A stretch of DNA of 64,000 nucleotides from Heterohyrax brucei (Eukaryota > Chordata > Mammalia > Hyracoidea > Procaviidae), in NCBI GenBank assembly GCA_028571685.1, contig CM053140.1, positions 59,774,201 to 59,838,200 on the forward strand, written 5' to 3'. Positions 32,936 through 43,119 of the stretch are shown in pieces. Positions within the stretch are counted from its first letter, which is position 1, and each line of letters opens with the position of its first letter. The translations under genes and the position numbers were made by a program. The notes beneath the pieces are model-generated. The model saw only the letters and a list, made by a program, of their open reading frames with translations. It ran no database searches and was not told the DNA's origin.

Positions 32936-33005
32936 ACACATATCTGGATCCTAACCAGGGAACTCTTGATCTCAGTTAAATGCTGTACCATTGAGCTATA
33001 TCCCC
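32936..33005 (-). pseudogene. tRNA-Cys pseudogene
   Basis: On the minus strand GGGGATATAGCTCAATGGTA keeps the A-box region and D arm, though one D-stem base is changed (GCTC/CAGC). The anticodon loop has lost a base (CTGAGA for CTGCAGA), so no GCA anticodon remains. The T loop is altered (GGTTAGGATCC) and the 3' acceptor strand (ATATGTG) cannot pair with the 5' strand. The gene cannot make a working tRNA. Flanks match the locus at 39,728-39,800 in inverted orientation. Confidence 0.85.
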
Positions 33006-33230
33006 ACCAGATAGTCTTACCTTAATAAAAATTCTTTCCTAATTACTGTCTTTCCCAAGATGCTCTCACTATTATCCGGTGTCTCCCTGGGGAGCTACCC
33101 TAGCTTCTTCTCTCACTCCACTTCCATGTCTGTCAGCATCAGCTTTACTGCTCCAGAGTCTTCTCAGCTATGTCCACCAGAATAGCCTTCTTCTCAGAGC
33201 CCCTCTCACTGCTCCTTTATTGTGATCGAG

Positions 33231-33887
33231 TGTCTGAGCCATATATTGCTGCTAGAACAGAAATACCACAAGCAGATAGCTTTAACAAAGAAAAGTTCGT
33301 TCTTACACAGTCTGTCAGTCACTGCCATCGAGTGAATTCTTACTCATAGAGTTTCTAGGGAATGTCTGGCAGATTTGAACTGCTGACTTTTTGGTTTAAC
33401 AGGCGTAACAGTTAACTACTACACCACCTGGGTTTCCAGTCCAGCAAGCTGGAAGTCCCAATTCTGTGTGCCGATTCCAGAGGAATGCAATTTCTTTGTC
33501 GTCTCTAGTGGAGAGTCCTGTGTTGCATCAGTCTTTTTCTGACCTGAGAATGTCTTGCTTCAGAAATCTCAGGTCTGAAGGATGTACTCTGCTCTCTATG
33601 TTGCTTTCCTGACGATATGAGGTCCCTAACTCTCTGCTTGCTTCCTTTTCTATTCTTGTAGGGTAAAAGGTGGTGCAAGTCATACTCTAGGGAAACTCCC
33701 TTAGTAAGGGTGTTACAGTCCCACCCTAATCCTATTTAACATAGTCCAGTCTATGAACCACAGGCAGAGATTAGGATTTACAGCATAAGAAAATCATAAA
33801 ATGAGGAACAACCCCACAGTACTGGGAATCATGGCCTAGCCAAATGGCTGCACATATTTTTTGGAGGACACAATTCAATCTGCAACA
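33231..33887 (-). mobile_element. MaLR-like LTR, private to left arm, with nested AfroSINE
   Basis: Starts TGTCTGAGCCATATATTGCT (reversed LTR end) and finishes CACAATTCAATCTGCAACA (reversed LTR start). Internal phrases GTCTTTTTCTGACCTGAG and AATCATGGCCTAGCCAAATG match the other antisense copies. An AfroSINE interrupts it at 33,310-33,437. The corresponding right-arm site (about 39,490-39,510) is empty, so the insertion followed the duplication. Confidence 0.82.
33310..33437 (-). mobile_element. AfroSINE nested in an LTR
   Basis: CAGTCACTGCCATCGAGTGA, TCTGGCAGATTTGAACTGC and ACTACACCACCTGGGTTTCC are reversed SINE text. The LTR reads CACAGTC before and CCAGTCCAGC after, as in uninterrupted copies (CACAGTCCAGTAGGC). 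Confidence 0.82.
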
Positions 33888-34140
33888 CTGAGTTGCAAGA
33901 TGACTCTATCCGTTCCCCTCAGTATCTAATACTTTGTCTTTTTAATTTTTGTCCATCTTCCACTCACTGCTTTCGTTTCTTTTTCCTGGGCTGTGGTGGA
34001 GTCTCTCAGGGGATTGACCTCCTCCAGAGGAGGCATCTGGTGAATAAATCTCCACCCCCAGTGTTTGAGGGGAAAGGGAGTGAGCAAGGGCAAATCCAGA
34101 TGTCAGTATAGCTAGAAGGCCTGGCACTGGGCACTGTGCC

Positions 34141-34879
34141 TAATTGCGCTGAAATTGAAAGAGCCACTTTTTTTATGGCAATCAATTTCTCAGTATCTAG
34201 TCATCATTGCAGTTGTGTTTTTAGCTCCTTTTTATTATGTTATAGTAGACCTTTGGATATGATTTCTTACTATTTTATTTAGTTTATTGCAAAACGATAG
34301 TGGTCTATATAGCTTTCTTTTAGGGATATGCTAGTCTTATTTATTTTTTATATCAAGAATATGCAAACTTCCTAGAGTGATTTGGAGAAATTTCCATATT
34401 TTTAATACTCTGGAACATTATGTATGGCATAAAATGATCTGTTCCTAATTAAAAATTAGATGAACTTGCCTATAAGGCTAAAAATTGCCTGCTTAAGTCT
34501 TCTGAGTGTGATGTCCTTGCGAGGAAGAGTTCCTTAACTCTCTTTCAAATGTATTTTATCATTCATTATAGGTCTATTCAGGAGTTCCACTTCTTGCTGG
34601 GTCTGTTTTTGTATTTTTACTCAAAAAAAAAAAAATCTGTTTATACAGATTTTGAAAGTGAACAGAATGAAGCAGTACATAGACTTCTGTTATATTTACA
34701 AAAATATATTTAATCATGTTCTAAGTTACCTTCCTTACGTTATTAATTTGTCTTTCCAGTGTATTCTCCATTAGACTCCATGCCAGCCAAAAGCCAAGTG
34801 CCGTCAAGTCAGATAGATTCCATGAGTGTTTGCTTATTTTTTCAGGCAGCCACCTAGATCCAATCTCAGATATGTGTAG
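34141..34879. other. AT-rich spacer, possibly L1-derived; AfroSINE scrap near 34,793
   Basis: Start of the central spacer between the inner arms. AT-rich text around 34,230-34,700 may be degraded antisense L1 but is not certain. GCCAAGTGCCGTCAAGTCAG at 34,795-34,814 is an AfroSINE-like scrap. Confidence 0.4.
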
Positions 34880-35153
34880 TTTTTGCTTCATATATTTTGA
34901 AGCACTGTTAACAGAGGTCTAGCTATTTAGGATTGTTGTCCTCTTGATGAACTGATGTTTTTATCATTATGAAAAGTCCCTCCTTTTTTCTGGTAACCTT
35001 CCTCATTCTGAAGTCTGTTAAAAAATAGCCTTTACATCTCTATTTGATGAGAGTGCATGGTATATCTCTTTTCATCCTTTTACTTAAAACTATTCATGTA
35101 TTTATATTTGACGTGATGTTCTTGTAGAGAGCATGTAGACATTTTATCCAGGC
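34880..35153 (-). mobile_element. L1 LINE fragment, antisense
   Basis: TATTTAGGATTGTTGTCCTC, CCTCATTCTGAAGTCTGTTA and GATGTTCTTGTAGAGAGCAT are antisense L1 phrases. It is continued at 35,708 after an LTR insertion. A sister copy lies at 59,319. Confidence 0.78.
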
Positions 35154-35707
35154 TGTCTTAGTCATCCAGTGCTGCTGTAACAGAAGTGCTACAAGTGGAT
35201 GACTTTACCAAAGAGATGTATGTTCTTTAACAGTCAAATAGGCTACAAGTCTAAATTCACAGCATCAGTTCCAAGGGTAGACTTTTTCTCTATGTCAGCT
35301 TTGGAGGAAGGTCCTTGTGATGCATTAGTCTTCCCTTGGTCTGGGAACATCTCATGACAGGAACCTCAGGTGGAAAGGATGCGCTTTGCTCCTGGTGCAA
35401 CTTTTTTGGTGGTATGAAGGCCACAACTCTATGCTTTCTTCCCTTTCCTTTTATCTCTTGTAGGATAAGAGGTGGTGGAAGCCACTCCCCAGGGAAGCTC
35501 CCTTTATATTGGCTCAGGGAGGTGACCTGAGTAAGGGTGTTACAGTCCCACTCTAATCCTCTTTAACATAATGCCCTATTAACCACAGGCAGAGATTAGG
35601 ATTTACAGCATAGGCAAATCACAACATGAAAAACAACCCCACAATACTGGCAATCACGGCCCAGCCAAATTGCTACACATATTTTGGGGGTTTGTAATTC
35701 ACTCCAT
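35154..35707 (-). mobile_element. MaLR-like LTR, antisense, inside L1
   Basis: TGTCTTAGTCATCCAGTGCT at the left, TTTGTAATTCACTCCATGA at the right, 554 bp. It includes CAAGTCTAAATTCACAGC and GGAACATCTCATGACAGG. It splits an L1 whose text resumes at TGAAGTCTGATGATCTC. The L1 order is thereby established as older. Confidence 0.85.
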
Positions 35708-36420
35708 GATGAAGTCTGATGATCTCTATCTTTTATTGGAGTGTTTAGATCATTTACGCTTAACATAATTTATACATACAATTCTATTTAAACCATGTTA
35801 ATGTTAGGTGCTGTTAATACAGACTAATAGTGGACCTTATGTACAACAGAATAAAATGTTGCCTGGTTCTTTACCATCCTTACAAATGTTTGCTACATTT
35901 GAGTGCATTGTAGCTATTCTGTCAATTTATCTTGCAATTTGTTTTTATTTGTCCTATGTACTGTTTGTTCTTTTTTTCTTAACCTTCTGGATTGAATATA
36001 TTTTATTATTCATTTTATCCCCACCTTTAAGTTACTATGTACTACTTTTTGCTGCTTTCTTTTGGTGATTTATCTAAAGTTTATAGAACCATATTTAACT
36101 TCATATTTTACCTTCAAATAGTGTTATACCACTTCACTCATAGCAAAAATCTTATAAAAGAATGTCTCCAGTTCCCCTATTTTGTCCTTTGTGTTATTGT
36201 TATAGATTTTACCTTGGTGTATGTTATAAATCCTGTAAGATATTGGTATTATTTTTGCTTTAAACATTTGTCTTTTTGTGTGTGTACTGAAAATAGGCAC
36301 AACAAAATATTTGTTAGTTCAACAGTCTCTATGATAATTTAGTGACTTGGATTACATTCTTCCTGTTGGGCAACCATTATCACTTTCGTAAATTATTTCA
36401 CCAGCATTAAAACAAAATCA
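35708..36420 (-). mobile_element. L1 LINE with embedded RTE-type segment
   Basis: L1 text TCTTTTATTGGAGTGTTTAG and TCATTTACGCTTAACAT is followed at about 35,795-35,925 by reversed RTE 3' text (AATGTTAGGTGCTGTTAATA, CAGAATAAAATGTTGCCTGG, GTTTGCTACATTTGAG). L1-side text returns as TTTTATTTGTCCTATGTACT and TTCTGGATTGAATATATTTT. The same L1-RTE-L1 order occurs at 59,319-59,766. Confidence 0.75.
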
Positions 36421-36902
36421 ATCAATTATCTTTTAAAGAGATCTGAAAGTCCCAAAAGTATCTTTTGTATTTGTCCACATAGTGACCATTTTGGCACTCT
36501 TCATTACATGGTGCAGACCCAGGTTTTCATCTGATATTATGTTCCTTCTGCTGGTGATAAATTCTTTCATCTTTTGTTGTTGTGAAAAAAGATTTGTTTT
36601 GCTTTCATTGTTGGGAGATATTTTTACAATAAAGGATAAAATTTACTGAGTAGAGAATTAACAGTTTTTTTCTCTTTAAGCATTTTGAAGGCATTGCTTT
36701 TTTCCCCTCCCTGGCTTGCATGATTTCTGATAAGAAGTCGCATTTCATTCCTCTGTGTGTAATGTATTTTGCCTACCTCTACCTATTATTAATATTTTTC
36801 CCTTTATTACTGGTTTGCAGAAATTATTATGATGCATCTTGGTGTTTTTTCTTTAATTTCTTCTACTTGAGTTTTGTTGAGCTTCTTGATATATGGTTTT
36901 CT
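36421..36902 (-). mobile_element. L1 LINE, 5'/ORF1-side region, antisense
   Basis: CATTACATGGTGCAGACCC, TTTGTTTTGCTTTCATTGTT and TTATTATGATGCATCTTGGT with GCTTCTTGATATATGG match the class of antisense L1 text seen at 23.3-24.2 kb. Ends where an RTE copy starts. Confidence 0.7.
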
Positions 36903-38965
36903 GTTGTTGGTCAGTGTCATCATGACCATTCCTACTCACAGAGACCCAAGGTACACAGAATGAAACACTACCTGCTCCTGTGCTATCCTCGTGTTTCTTC
37001 TTATGCTTGAGCACCTTGTTGCAGCCACTGTGTCAATCCGTCTATTGGTGGTCTTACTCTTTTTCACTGATCCTTTGCCTTACCAAGCATGATGTCTTTC
37101 TCTGGGGACTGATCCTTCCTGGTTTAACACGTCCAAAGCATGTGAGACGTAAGCTCTCCATCCTTACTTTTAAATAGCTGTCCTTTTCCCAAGACATATC
37201 TGTTTGTTCTTCTGGCAGTCCATGGTGTATGTTAACTATTCTTTGCCAACCATCAGTTCTTTTGGGGTCTTCATTTTCCATTGTCCAGCATTTGTATGCA
37301 TACAAGAGACTGAAAACACCATGGCTTGGCACACCTCAGTCTTCAAGGAGACGTCTTTGCTCTTTAATAATTTAAAGAGTTTTGAGCTGATTTGCCTGAT
37401 GTAGAGTGTTGTTTAATTTCCTAAGTACTGCTTCTATGGCTATTGATTGTTGATCCAAGTACAATAAAATTCTTGATGACTTCAATCTTTTTTGCATTTA
37501 TCATGATGTTGTGTCTTGGTCCAATTTTTGTTTTCTTGATGTTGAGGTGTAATCTGTGCTGAAGGCTATGGCTTTGATCTTCATCAGTGAGTGCTTCAAG
37601 TTCTCTTCACTTTCATCAAGTGACGTTGTGTCATCTGAATAAAACAGTTTGTTAATGAGTCTTCCTTCAGTCCAGAAGTTCCATTCTTCATGTACTCCAG
37701 TTTTGCAGATTACTTGTTCAGTATGCATATTAAATAAGTATCGGGAGAGGCTCTAGCCCTGACAAGCACTTTCCTGATTTGAACCATGCTGTGTGCCCTT
37801 GTTCTGTTTGAAAGACTGCATCTTGGTCTATGTATAGATCCCTCATGAGCACAATTACGTATTCTAGAATTTTGATTCTTTGCAATATTATCCATAATTT
37901 GTTATGATTCACACCATTGAATCCCTTTGTTTTATTAATAAAATACAGGGAAACATCTTTTTAGCATTCTGTTTTCATCCAAAATCTATCTGACATCAGC
38001 AGTTATATCTCTGGTTCCACACCCTCTTCTGAATCCAGCTTGAATTTTTGACAGTTATCTATCATCCTACTGCTACAGCTGATTTTGAATAATCTTCAGC
38101 AAAATTTTACTCGAGTGCAATTTTAGTGATTTTGTTTGGTAATTTCTTCATTCAGTTGGATCACCTTACTTTGGAATTGGCATAAATACGGATCTCTTCT
38201 TGTTGGTTGGCCAGGCAGCTGTCTTCCATAGATGAGCGAGCACTTCCAGGGCTGCTTTGGTTTATTGTAACATCTCATTGGGTATTCTGACAGTTCCAGA
38301 AGCCTTGTTTTTTTGCCATTCCCTTCAGTGCAGCTTGGACCTCTTCTTTTAGTACCATCAGCTCCTGATCACATGAAATGTTCTTTTTGATGATGAATGT
38401 AACACCGTCCTTCTTAATTTGTCATTCCTTGCATAGTAGGTTGTATGACTGCCTGATTCAAAATAGCCAGTACCAGTCCATTTCAACTCATTGATGCCTA
38501 TGATATAGATGTTTGTGGCTGCCATTTCATTTTTGACAATTTTTAGTCTTCCTAGGTTTGTACTTTCTATATCCCACATTCAGATTATAAGTGGATGTTT
38601 ACAACTGTTTCTTCTCATTCTGAGTCATGCCACATGAGCAAATGAAGGTCTTGAAAGCTGGACTCTATCCATGTCGCTACAGTCAACTGTACTTTGAGGA
38701 GGCAGCTCTTTCCCAGTCATATTTTGAGTGCCTTCCAACCTGGGGGGCTCATCTTCCAGCACTATATTAGGGAGTGTTTTGTTGCTATTCATAATGTTTC
38801 CACTGATTAATTCTTTTCAAAAGTAGACTGTTGGGTCCTTCTTCTAGTGTGTTGTAATCTGGAAGCTCAGCTGAAGCCTGCCCACTTTGGGTGACCTGCT
38901 GGTATCTGAATATAAGTGGCATAATTTCCAGCATCACAGTAAAATATAAGCCCCCACAGTATGAC
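36903..38965 (-). mobile_element. RTE LINE with internal deletion
   Basis: The 3' end is at about 36,903. The C-terminal region is readable on the minus strand at 37,054-37,332 (LTCFGRVK). The catalytic region FYSDDTTSLDESEENLKHSL lies at 37,501-37,728, where the usual YADD is YSDD. DHNKLW-type text follows near 37,860-37,912. At about 38,378 the linker and front of the reverse transcriptase are missing. Sequence equivalent to 28,797-28,806 joins directly to sequence equivalent to 29,699 through the shared TGAAATGTTC. The endonuclease region then runs to about 38,965. It lies in the central spacer of the inverted duplication. Confidence 0.85.
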
Positions 38966-39204
38966 AAAATGACAGAAGCTTTCATAATCTAGTTATTAAA
39001 GAAAAAAAAGACTAGCATATACCAAAAATAAAGCTATGGGCAGCTATTATTTTGCAGTAACTTAAACAAAATAGTAGGAAGTCTTATCCAAGGGTCTAGT
39101 ACAACATAACAAAGAAGGGGTCAAAATGCAATGACAATGATAGCTCGCTATTGAGAAATTGATTGCTATGAAGAAGAGACAATTTAAATACCAGAAAATG
39201 TGTG
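38966..39204. other. Unassigned edge of the central spacer
   Basis: No gene or repeat was recognised. The right inner arm begins at about 39,205. Confidence 0.4.
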
Positions 39205-39727
39205 CTCAGTGCCCAGTCCCATGCCCTCCAGCTATGCTGACATCTGGATTTGTCCTTGTCAATTTCCTTTCTCCAAAATACTGTTGCTGCTCATCTGTTT
39301 ATCAGATGCCTACTCTGGGGTAAGCCAGGACCCTGCGAGCCTCCACCATGGTCCAGGAAAAGGAAGCCGAAGTAGTGAGTGAAAAAAAAACAAACAAAAA
39401 AACGCAGTGTTGTGGAGTCGGGAATAGAAGATGTACAAAAATTTTGAAAAACAAAGTGTAAATATAGAGGGGGAATGAGTAGAACACATCTCATGACCTA
39501 GTAATAGCAATAATAAGAGATAGGGAGAAGGACTCTTTGGAGAAAGTTATTCAGGTAGGCACAGGTGGGAAGATTCTGCAGGAAGGAAGCTGATTCTGAC
39601 AGGTGTGGAAGTGAGCGTGAGATGAGAAGCTCAGGTAGCTCCCCAGGGAGATACTGCATAAAGAGGAGAGCAGTGTGTGAATGAGAACAATTATAAAAGA
39701 GCGTTTATTAAAGTTATGCTAGCAGGT

Positions 39728-39800
39728 GGGAGTGTAGCTCAGTGGTAGAGCGTTTGACCACGGATAAAGATGCCCCCTGGTTCAATTCCAGGTGCCCCCT
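39728..39800 (+). pseudogene. tRNA-Cys-derived locus with changed anticodon loop
   Basis: GGGAGTGTAGCTCAGTGGTA keeps the A box, and GGTTCAATTCC keeps the B box and T arm (CCTGG/CCAGG). The D stem GCTC/GAGC pairs. The anticodon loop is CCACGGA instead of CTGCAGA: ACG at positions 34-36 and C at 33, where U is near-invariant. One pair of the anticodon stem is lost (TTTGA/TAAAG), the variable loop has an extra base, and the acceptor has one A-C mismatch. Length 73. Probably a pseudogene, although the internal Pol III promoter looks intact, so a transcript is possible. Paralogue of 32,936-33,005. Confidence 0.75.
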
Positions 39801-40660
39801 GTGTTGTTTCTCCTTTACTCCCTGAGGCAGCTGGTGTAAGTACAGCTCGCTCTTACCCCAGAGACTCAGTCTCACGGAGCCAAAGTTTCCCATCATTAGT
39901 AAGGACTTAAGTGTTTCACTTACAATATTTTCTGTATATTTCATTTCTGCCTCCTCAGTCATAACCATTTCCTGGGAGAGTAAAAGTTGTCTGCCCTAGG
40001 CTTCCTCGGTGCTTCCCCTGTGCCTAATTATTACCATTATTATTTTGTTTGTACCAAGGTTTCTTAAAACAAAACAAAACTGAACTGAAGCAGCTTCCAA
40101 TAAACACACACAATATAACTCCAAGGATCAAACAAGAAAAGGCAAATACTGAACATTTAGGAGAGGCGGTAAGAGAAGGTAGGTAACTATTCCAGAGAGT
40201 CTAGGTTAGGAGAAGTTACTGTATCTATATACAAAACCAATTTCTGAGCTCCCAGGTAATCAGACAGAAGTGAAAACACACAATTCATCAACTGAGAAAA
40301 CTATTCGATTAGTGATGAGAAGGAGCAGACGTTTATATGATAGCTCTACATAGATGGAACATTGGACAGATGATGGTTATTGCCAGGGTAGCCAAGTGTA
40401 GTCACATAGGTTGTGAATTATGCAACTCCACCAGTGCTCTGGAGTTATGTGACACAGAAATCCTGGATATTGGCCATAGTTTATTCATTTTTATACACAC
40501 ACAATAAAGAGAAAATTGACTACTCAATACAATCTCTTAGTAATGGAATGTTGTGAAACCATTACTATTTTCTATTTCCAAGTTTTTTACCACCCCAAGC
40601 AAAAGCTTTGTATCCCTTAAGCAATATTTCCCTGTTTCTACCACCCCCAACACACCTAAC

Positions 40661-40848
40661 ACTTGCTTAGCAAAATGAGGGTCAGCGAAAAAGAGGAAGA
40701 CCCTCAATGAGATGGAGTGACACAGTGGCTGCCACAGTGTGTTTAAGCATAACAATGACTGTGAGGACAGCACAGGACCAGGCAGCGTTTTCCTCTGTTG
40801 AACATAGGCTTGCTATGAGTCAGCACTGACTTGATGGCACTTGACAAC
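40661..40848 (+). mobile_element. RTE 3' end fragment, private to right arm
   Basis: AATGAGGGTCAGCGAAAAAG, GATGGAGTGACACAGTGGC and GCTATGAGTCAGCACTGAC are RTE 3' text. The left arm lacks it. CACCCC appears on both sides and may be a remnant of the target duplication. Confidence 0.82.
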
Positions 40849-40924
40849 CCACCCCTAGTAACCACTAAGAAACTTAGTTTTCTATGTGTTTGCTTATTCT
40901 AGGTATTTCTTAAAAGATGCTCAG

Positions 40925-41115
40925 GTTGAACAACAGCTAAATGCTCAGCTGCTAACCAGAAGGTTGGTAGTTGGAAGTGACCAGCTACTGCAAGGGATAG
41001 AAGAAAGGTGACATGGTTGTGTAAAGATTACCTAAGAAACCCTGTTAGGCAGCTCTACTCTGTCCTATGGGGTCACTATGAGTCAGAATCAACTCCATGG
41101 CATTTACTAACAATA
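40925..41115 (+). mobile_element. AfroSINE, shared with the left arm
   Basis: TGCTCAGCTGCTAACCAGAA, GAAACCCTGTTAGGCAGC, and GGTCACTATGAGTCAGAATC followed by AACTCCATGGCA. Mirror partner of 31,818-32,020. Confidence 0.85.
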
Positions 41116-41262
41116 GATTATTTCATTTAAGTGAGATAATACAGTATCTGCTCTTTTGTATCTGACTTCTTTTGCTTAGCATGTTTTGAAGGTTCAGCCA
41201 CATACTAGCATGTATCAAAACTCGTCTTTATGTTTGAATGACATTACACTTTACAAGTAAAA
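41116..41262 (-). mobile_element. L1 fragment, shared with the left arm
   Basis: CTTTTGTATCTGACTTCTTT and AGCATGTTTTGAAGGTTCAG are the reverse of L1 text at 31,690-31,817. Confidence 0.8.
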
Positions 41263-41455
41263 AGGAATCCTTTTGGCACAGTGGCTAAAGTGCTTGACTG
41301 CTAACTGAAAGGTCAGTGGTTAGAACCTACTATCAAGAAGATGTGGTAATCTGCTTCCATAAAGACTTACAGCCCTGGGAACTCTATGGAACAGCTGAAC
41401 TCCGTTCTACATGGTCTTTCAGAGTTGGAATCAACTTAACAGCAATGAGTTGTTT
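41263..41455 (+). mobile_element. AfroSINE, shared with the left arm
   Basis: GGAATCCTTTTGGCACAGTG, CTGCTAACTGAAAGGTCAG and GAACTCTATGGAACAGC, ending GTTGGAATCAACTTAACAGC. Mirror partner of 31,470-31,685. Confidence 0.85.
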
Positions 41456-41460
41456 CAGTT

Positions 41461-42200
41461 GTGGTATGAATGGGCCACATTTATTTTATTTTATTATGAT
41501 TGAATGAGACTGTACATTCCCATGTAAATTTGCATATCCACCTATATGCAGCTCCCACTGCTCTCCCTGCCTGTTGACAGCACATTCTTCCTCTCTGCTA
41601 CACACATGTTGTCTTCCCAACAATCTCCTATTCCTTCCTCTCCACCCACTCCCCTTCCTCCAATAAGAGGTCAACAGGGCAACATCCTATAGATGCATAG
41701 GACCATAAAGGGCACACATGAAACGGTCATTCTGTGTCACCAAGTCCAATCCATTCTTGTCTGAAGAGTAGGCCTCTATTATGATTTATGGACAGGGGCA
41801 GCATCAGGGCCAGAGGCCAAGCTCCCAGGGGAACTCTGAGGCTCCCAGACCATCAACTGTGGTCTTTTAGTGGCGATCTCAGGGTGCACCACTTTTTATT
41901 CTTGTGTTGCCAGTGAGACTCAACGTTGTGAGTTCCATCAGTGCTATCGCTGGTAGTGGCTGGGCACCATCCGGTTCTTCCAGTCACAAGTCGTTGTAGT
42001 CACTCACTCACATGGGTCTCTCTGTGTTCGGGGTTCTCTTTCCCCCACGTTGTTTTTTTGGTCCTTGGTGAACATCTGTTCCAGCCGAGATGGGACCATT
42101 TGCTGTACCCTCAGATGGCAGCTTGGCAGCCTTTAAGGCCTCAGACGTCACTCACTAATGTGAGGTGCAGAGGGCTCTCTTAGCAAAATGCTGGTTGTGT
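41461..42200 (-). mobile_element. L1 3' UTR, antisense, private to right arm
   Basis: ATTTTATTATGATTGAATGA, TTTGCATATCCACCTATATG, GTGGCTGGGCACCATCCGG and TGGGACCATTTGCTG. Same 3' UTR type as 25.4-26.0 kb. The left arm has no counterpart. Confidence 0.82.
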
Positions 42201-42785
42201 GAATAGGTCATGTTTTATGTACTCATTTATCTTTTGGTGGACAATTAGATTGTTTCTTCTACCTTTTGGTTACTGTGAATAATACTGCAAGGAACACTGG
42301 TAAACATGTAACTGCTTGAGTACCTTCTTCCAGTCCTTTTGCATTTCTGTCTAGCAGTGAAATAGCTAGGTCATTTAATAATTTTGAACCCTAGTGGGTA
42401 GTGGTTAAATGCTGTTTTTGCTAACCAGAGGGCTGGCGGTTTGTAGCCACCCAGCACTCCTTCAAAACTCTATGGAGCAGTTCTCTTCTGATCCACAGGG
42501 TTGCTGTGAGTTGGAATCGCCTGGATGGAAATGAGTTTAAAAAGATAAAGAATCCTATGTTTGACTTTTTGAGGAACTACCACACTGTTTTCCATAGTGA
42601 TTGCACTATTTTATAGGTTTGGCTGCAAGGAATAAGGGCTCCAAGTTATTTGACCCTCATCAGTACTTATTTCCCACTTTTTCTGATAAAAGCCATCACA
42701 GTGGAAGTAAAGTGGCATTTCATTGTGGATTTAGTTTGCAATTTCCTAATGACTCGTGGTGCTGAGACACTTCATGTGCCTGTTG
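42201..42785 (-). mobile_element. L1 ORF2 3' part, right arm copy, split by AfroSINE
   Basis: TTTTGGTGGACAATTAGATTG, ACTGTGAATAATACTGCAAG, then after the SINE GTTTGACTTTTTGAGGAAC, CACACTGTTTTCCATAGTG and GTAAAGTGGCATTTCATTG. It is the reverse of 31,020-31,460. Confidence 0.82.
42388..42540 (+). mobile_element. AfroSINE, private to right arm
   Basis: AACCCTAGTGGGTAGTGG head, TCTATGGAGCAGTTCTCTTC body, GGTTGCTGTGAGTTGGAATC tail. No SINE is present at the equivalent left-arm site. Confidence 0.85.
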
Positions 42786-43119
42786 TCTACTTCTTCTCCT
42801 TTTCAATGGTATTTTATTGTGTTTTCAGTGAAAGTTTACACAGCAAATTAGGTTTCTATTCAATGATGTCTGCACAGATTGATCCATGACATTAGTTGCA
42901 TTCACAATGCTTCAACATTCTCACTATTCTGCTCTGATAATGCCATTTCGAGTGATCTAGATTTCCTGCCCCCTTACCCTCAATTCTTTGCTTTAAATAA
43001 ATTTCTGACAGTTTGGTATCATGAAGATGACTTTTAATGGAATGTAGTAGTCATGATGCTGTTCTTTATTTTGTGAATTAATCTATTATTCTGCTCAAAG
43101 GTGATCTTGGTACAGTTTC
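42786..43119 (-). mobile_element. L1 3' UTR, antisense
   Basis: TATTTTATTGTGTTTTCAGTG and AAAGTTTACACAGCAAATTAG are the reversed L1 3' end of the type seen at 26.0 kb, followed by degraded text. Confidence 0.7.

Larger units (their letters stand above)
30970..34140 (-). repeat. Inner inverted duplication, left arm
   Basis: The reverse complement of this interval aligns with 39,205-42,785 along nearly its whole length, apart from private insertions. Selected pairs (left reversed / right): CTGAGGCAACTAATGTAAGT / CTGAGGCAGCTGGTGTAAGT; GGTAGCTCCCCAGGGAGAC / GGTAGCTCCCCAGGGAGAT; TACTGACATCTGGATTTGCC / GCTGACATCTGGATTTGTCC. It contains a tRNA-Cys pseudogene, shared L1 and SINE pieces, and a private LTR (33,231-33,887). 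Divergence looks high (roughly a fifth of sites by eye), so it is old. Confidence 0.85.
39205..42785 (+). repeat. Inner inverted duplication, right arm
   Basis: Pairs in reverse with 30,970-34,140. It contains the tRNA-like locus 39,728-39,800 and the shared SINE and L1 pieces. Private insertions are the RTE scrap at 40,661-40,848, the L1 3' UTR at 41,461-42,200 and the AfroSINE at 42,388-42,540. Where those are removed, left-arm text is continuous (for example CCACCCCCAACAC joins CTAGTAACCACTAAG). Confidence 0.85.
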
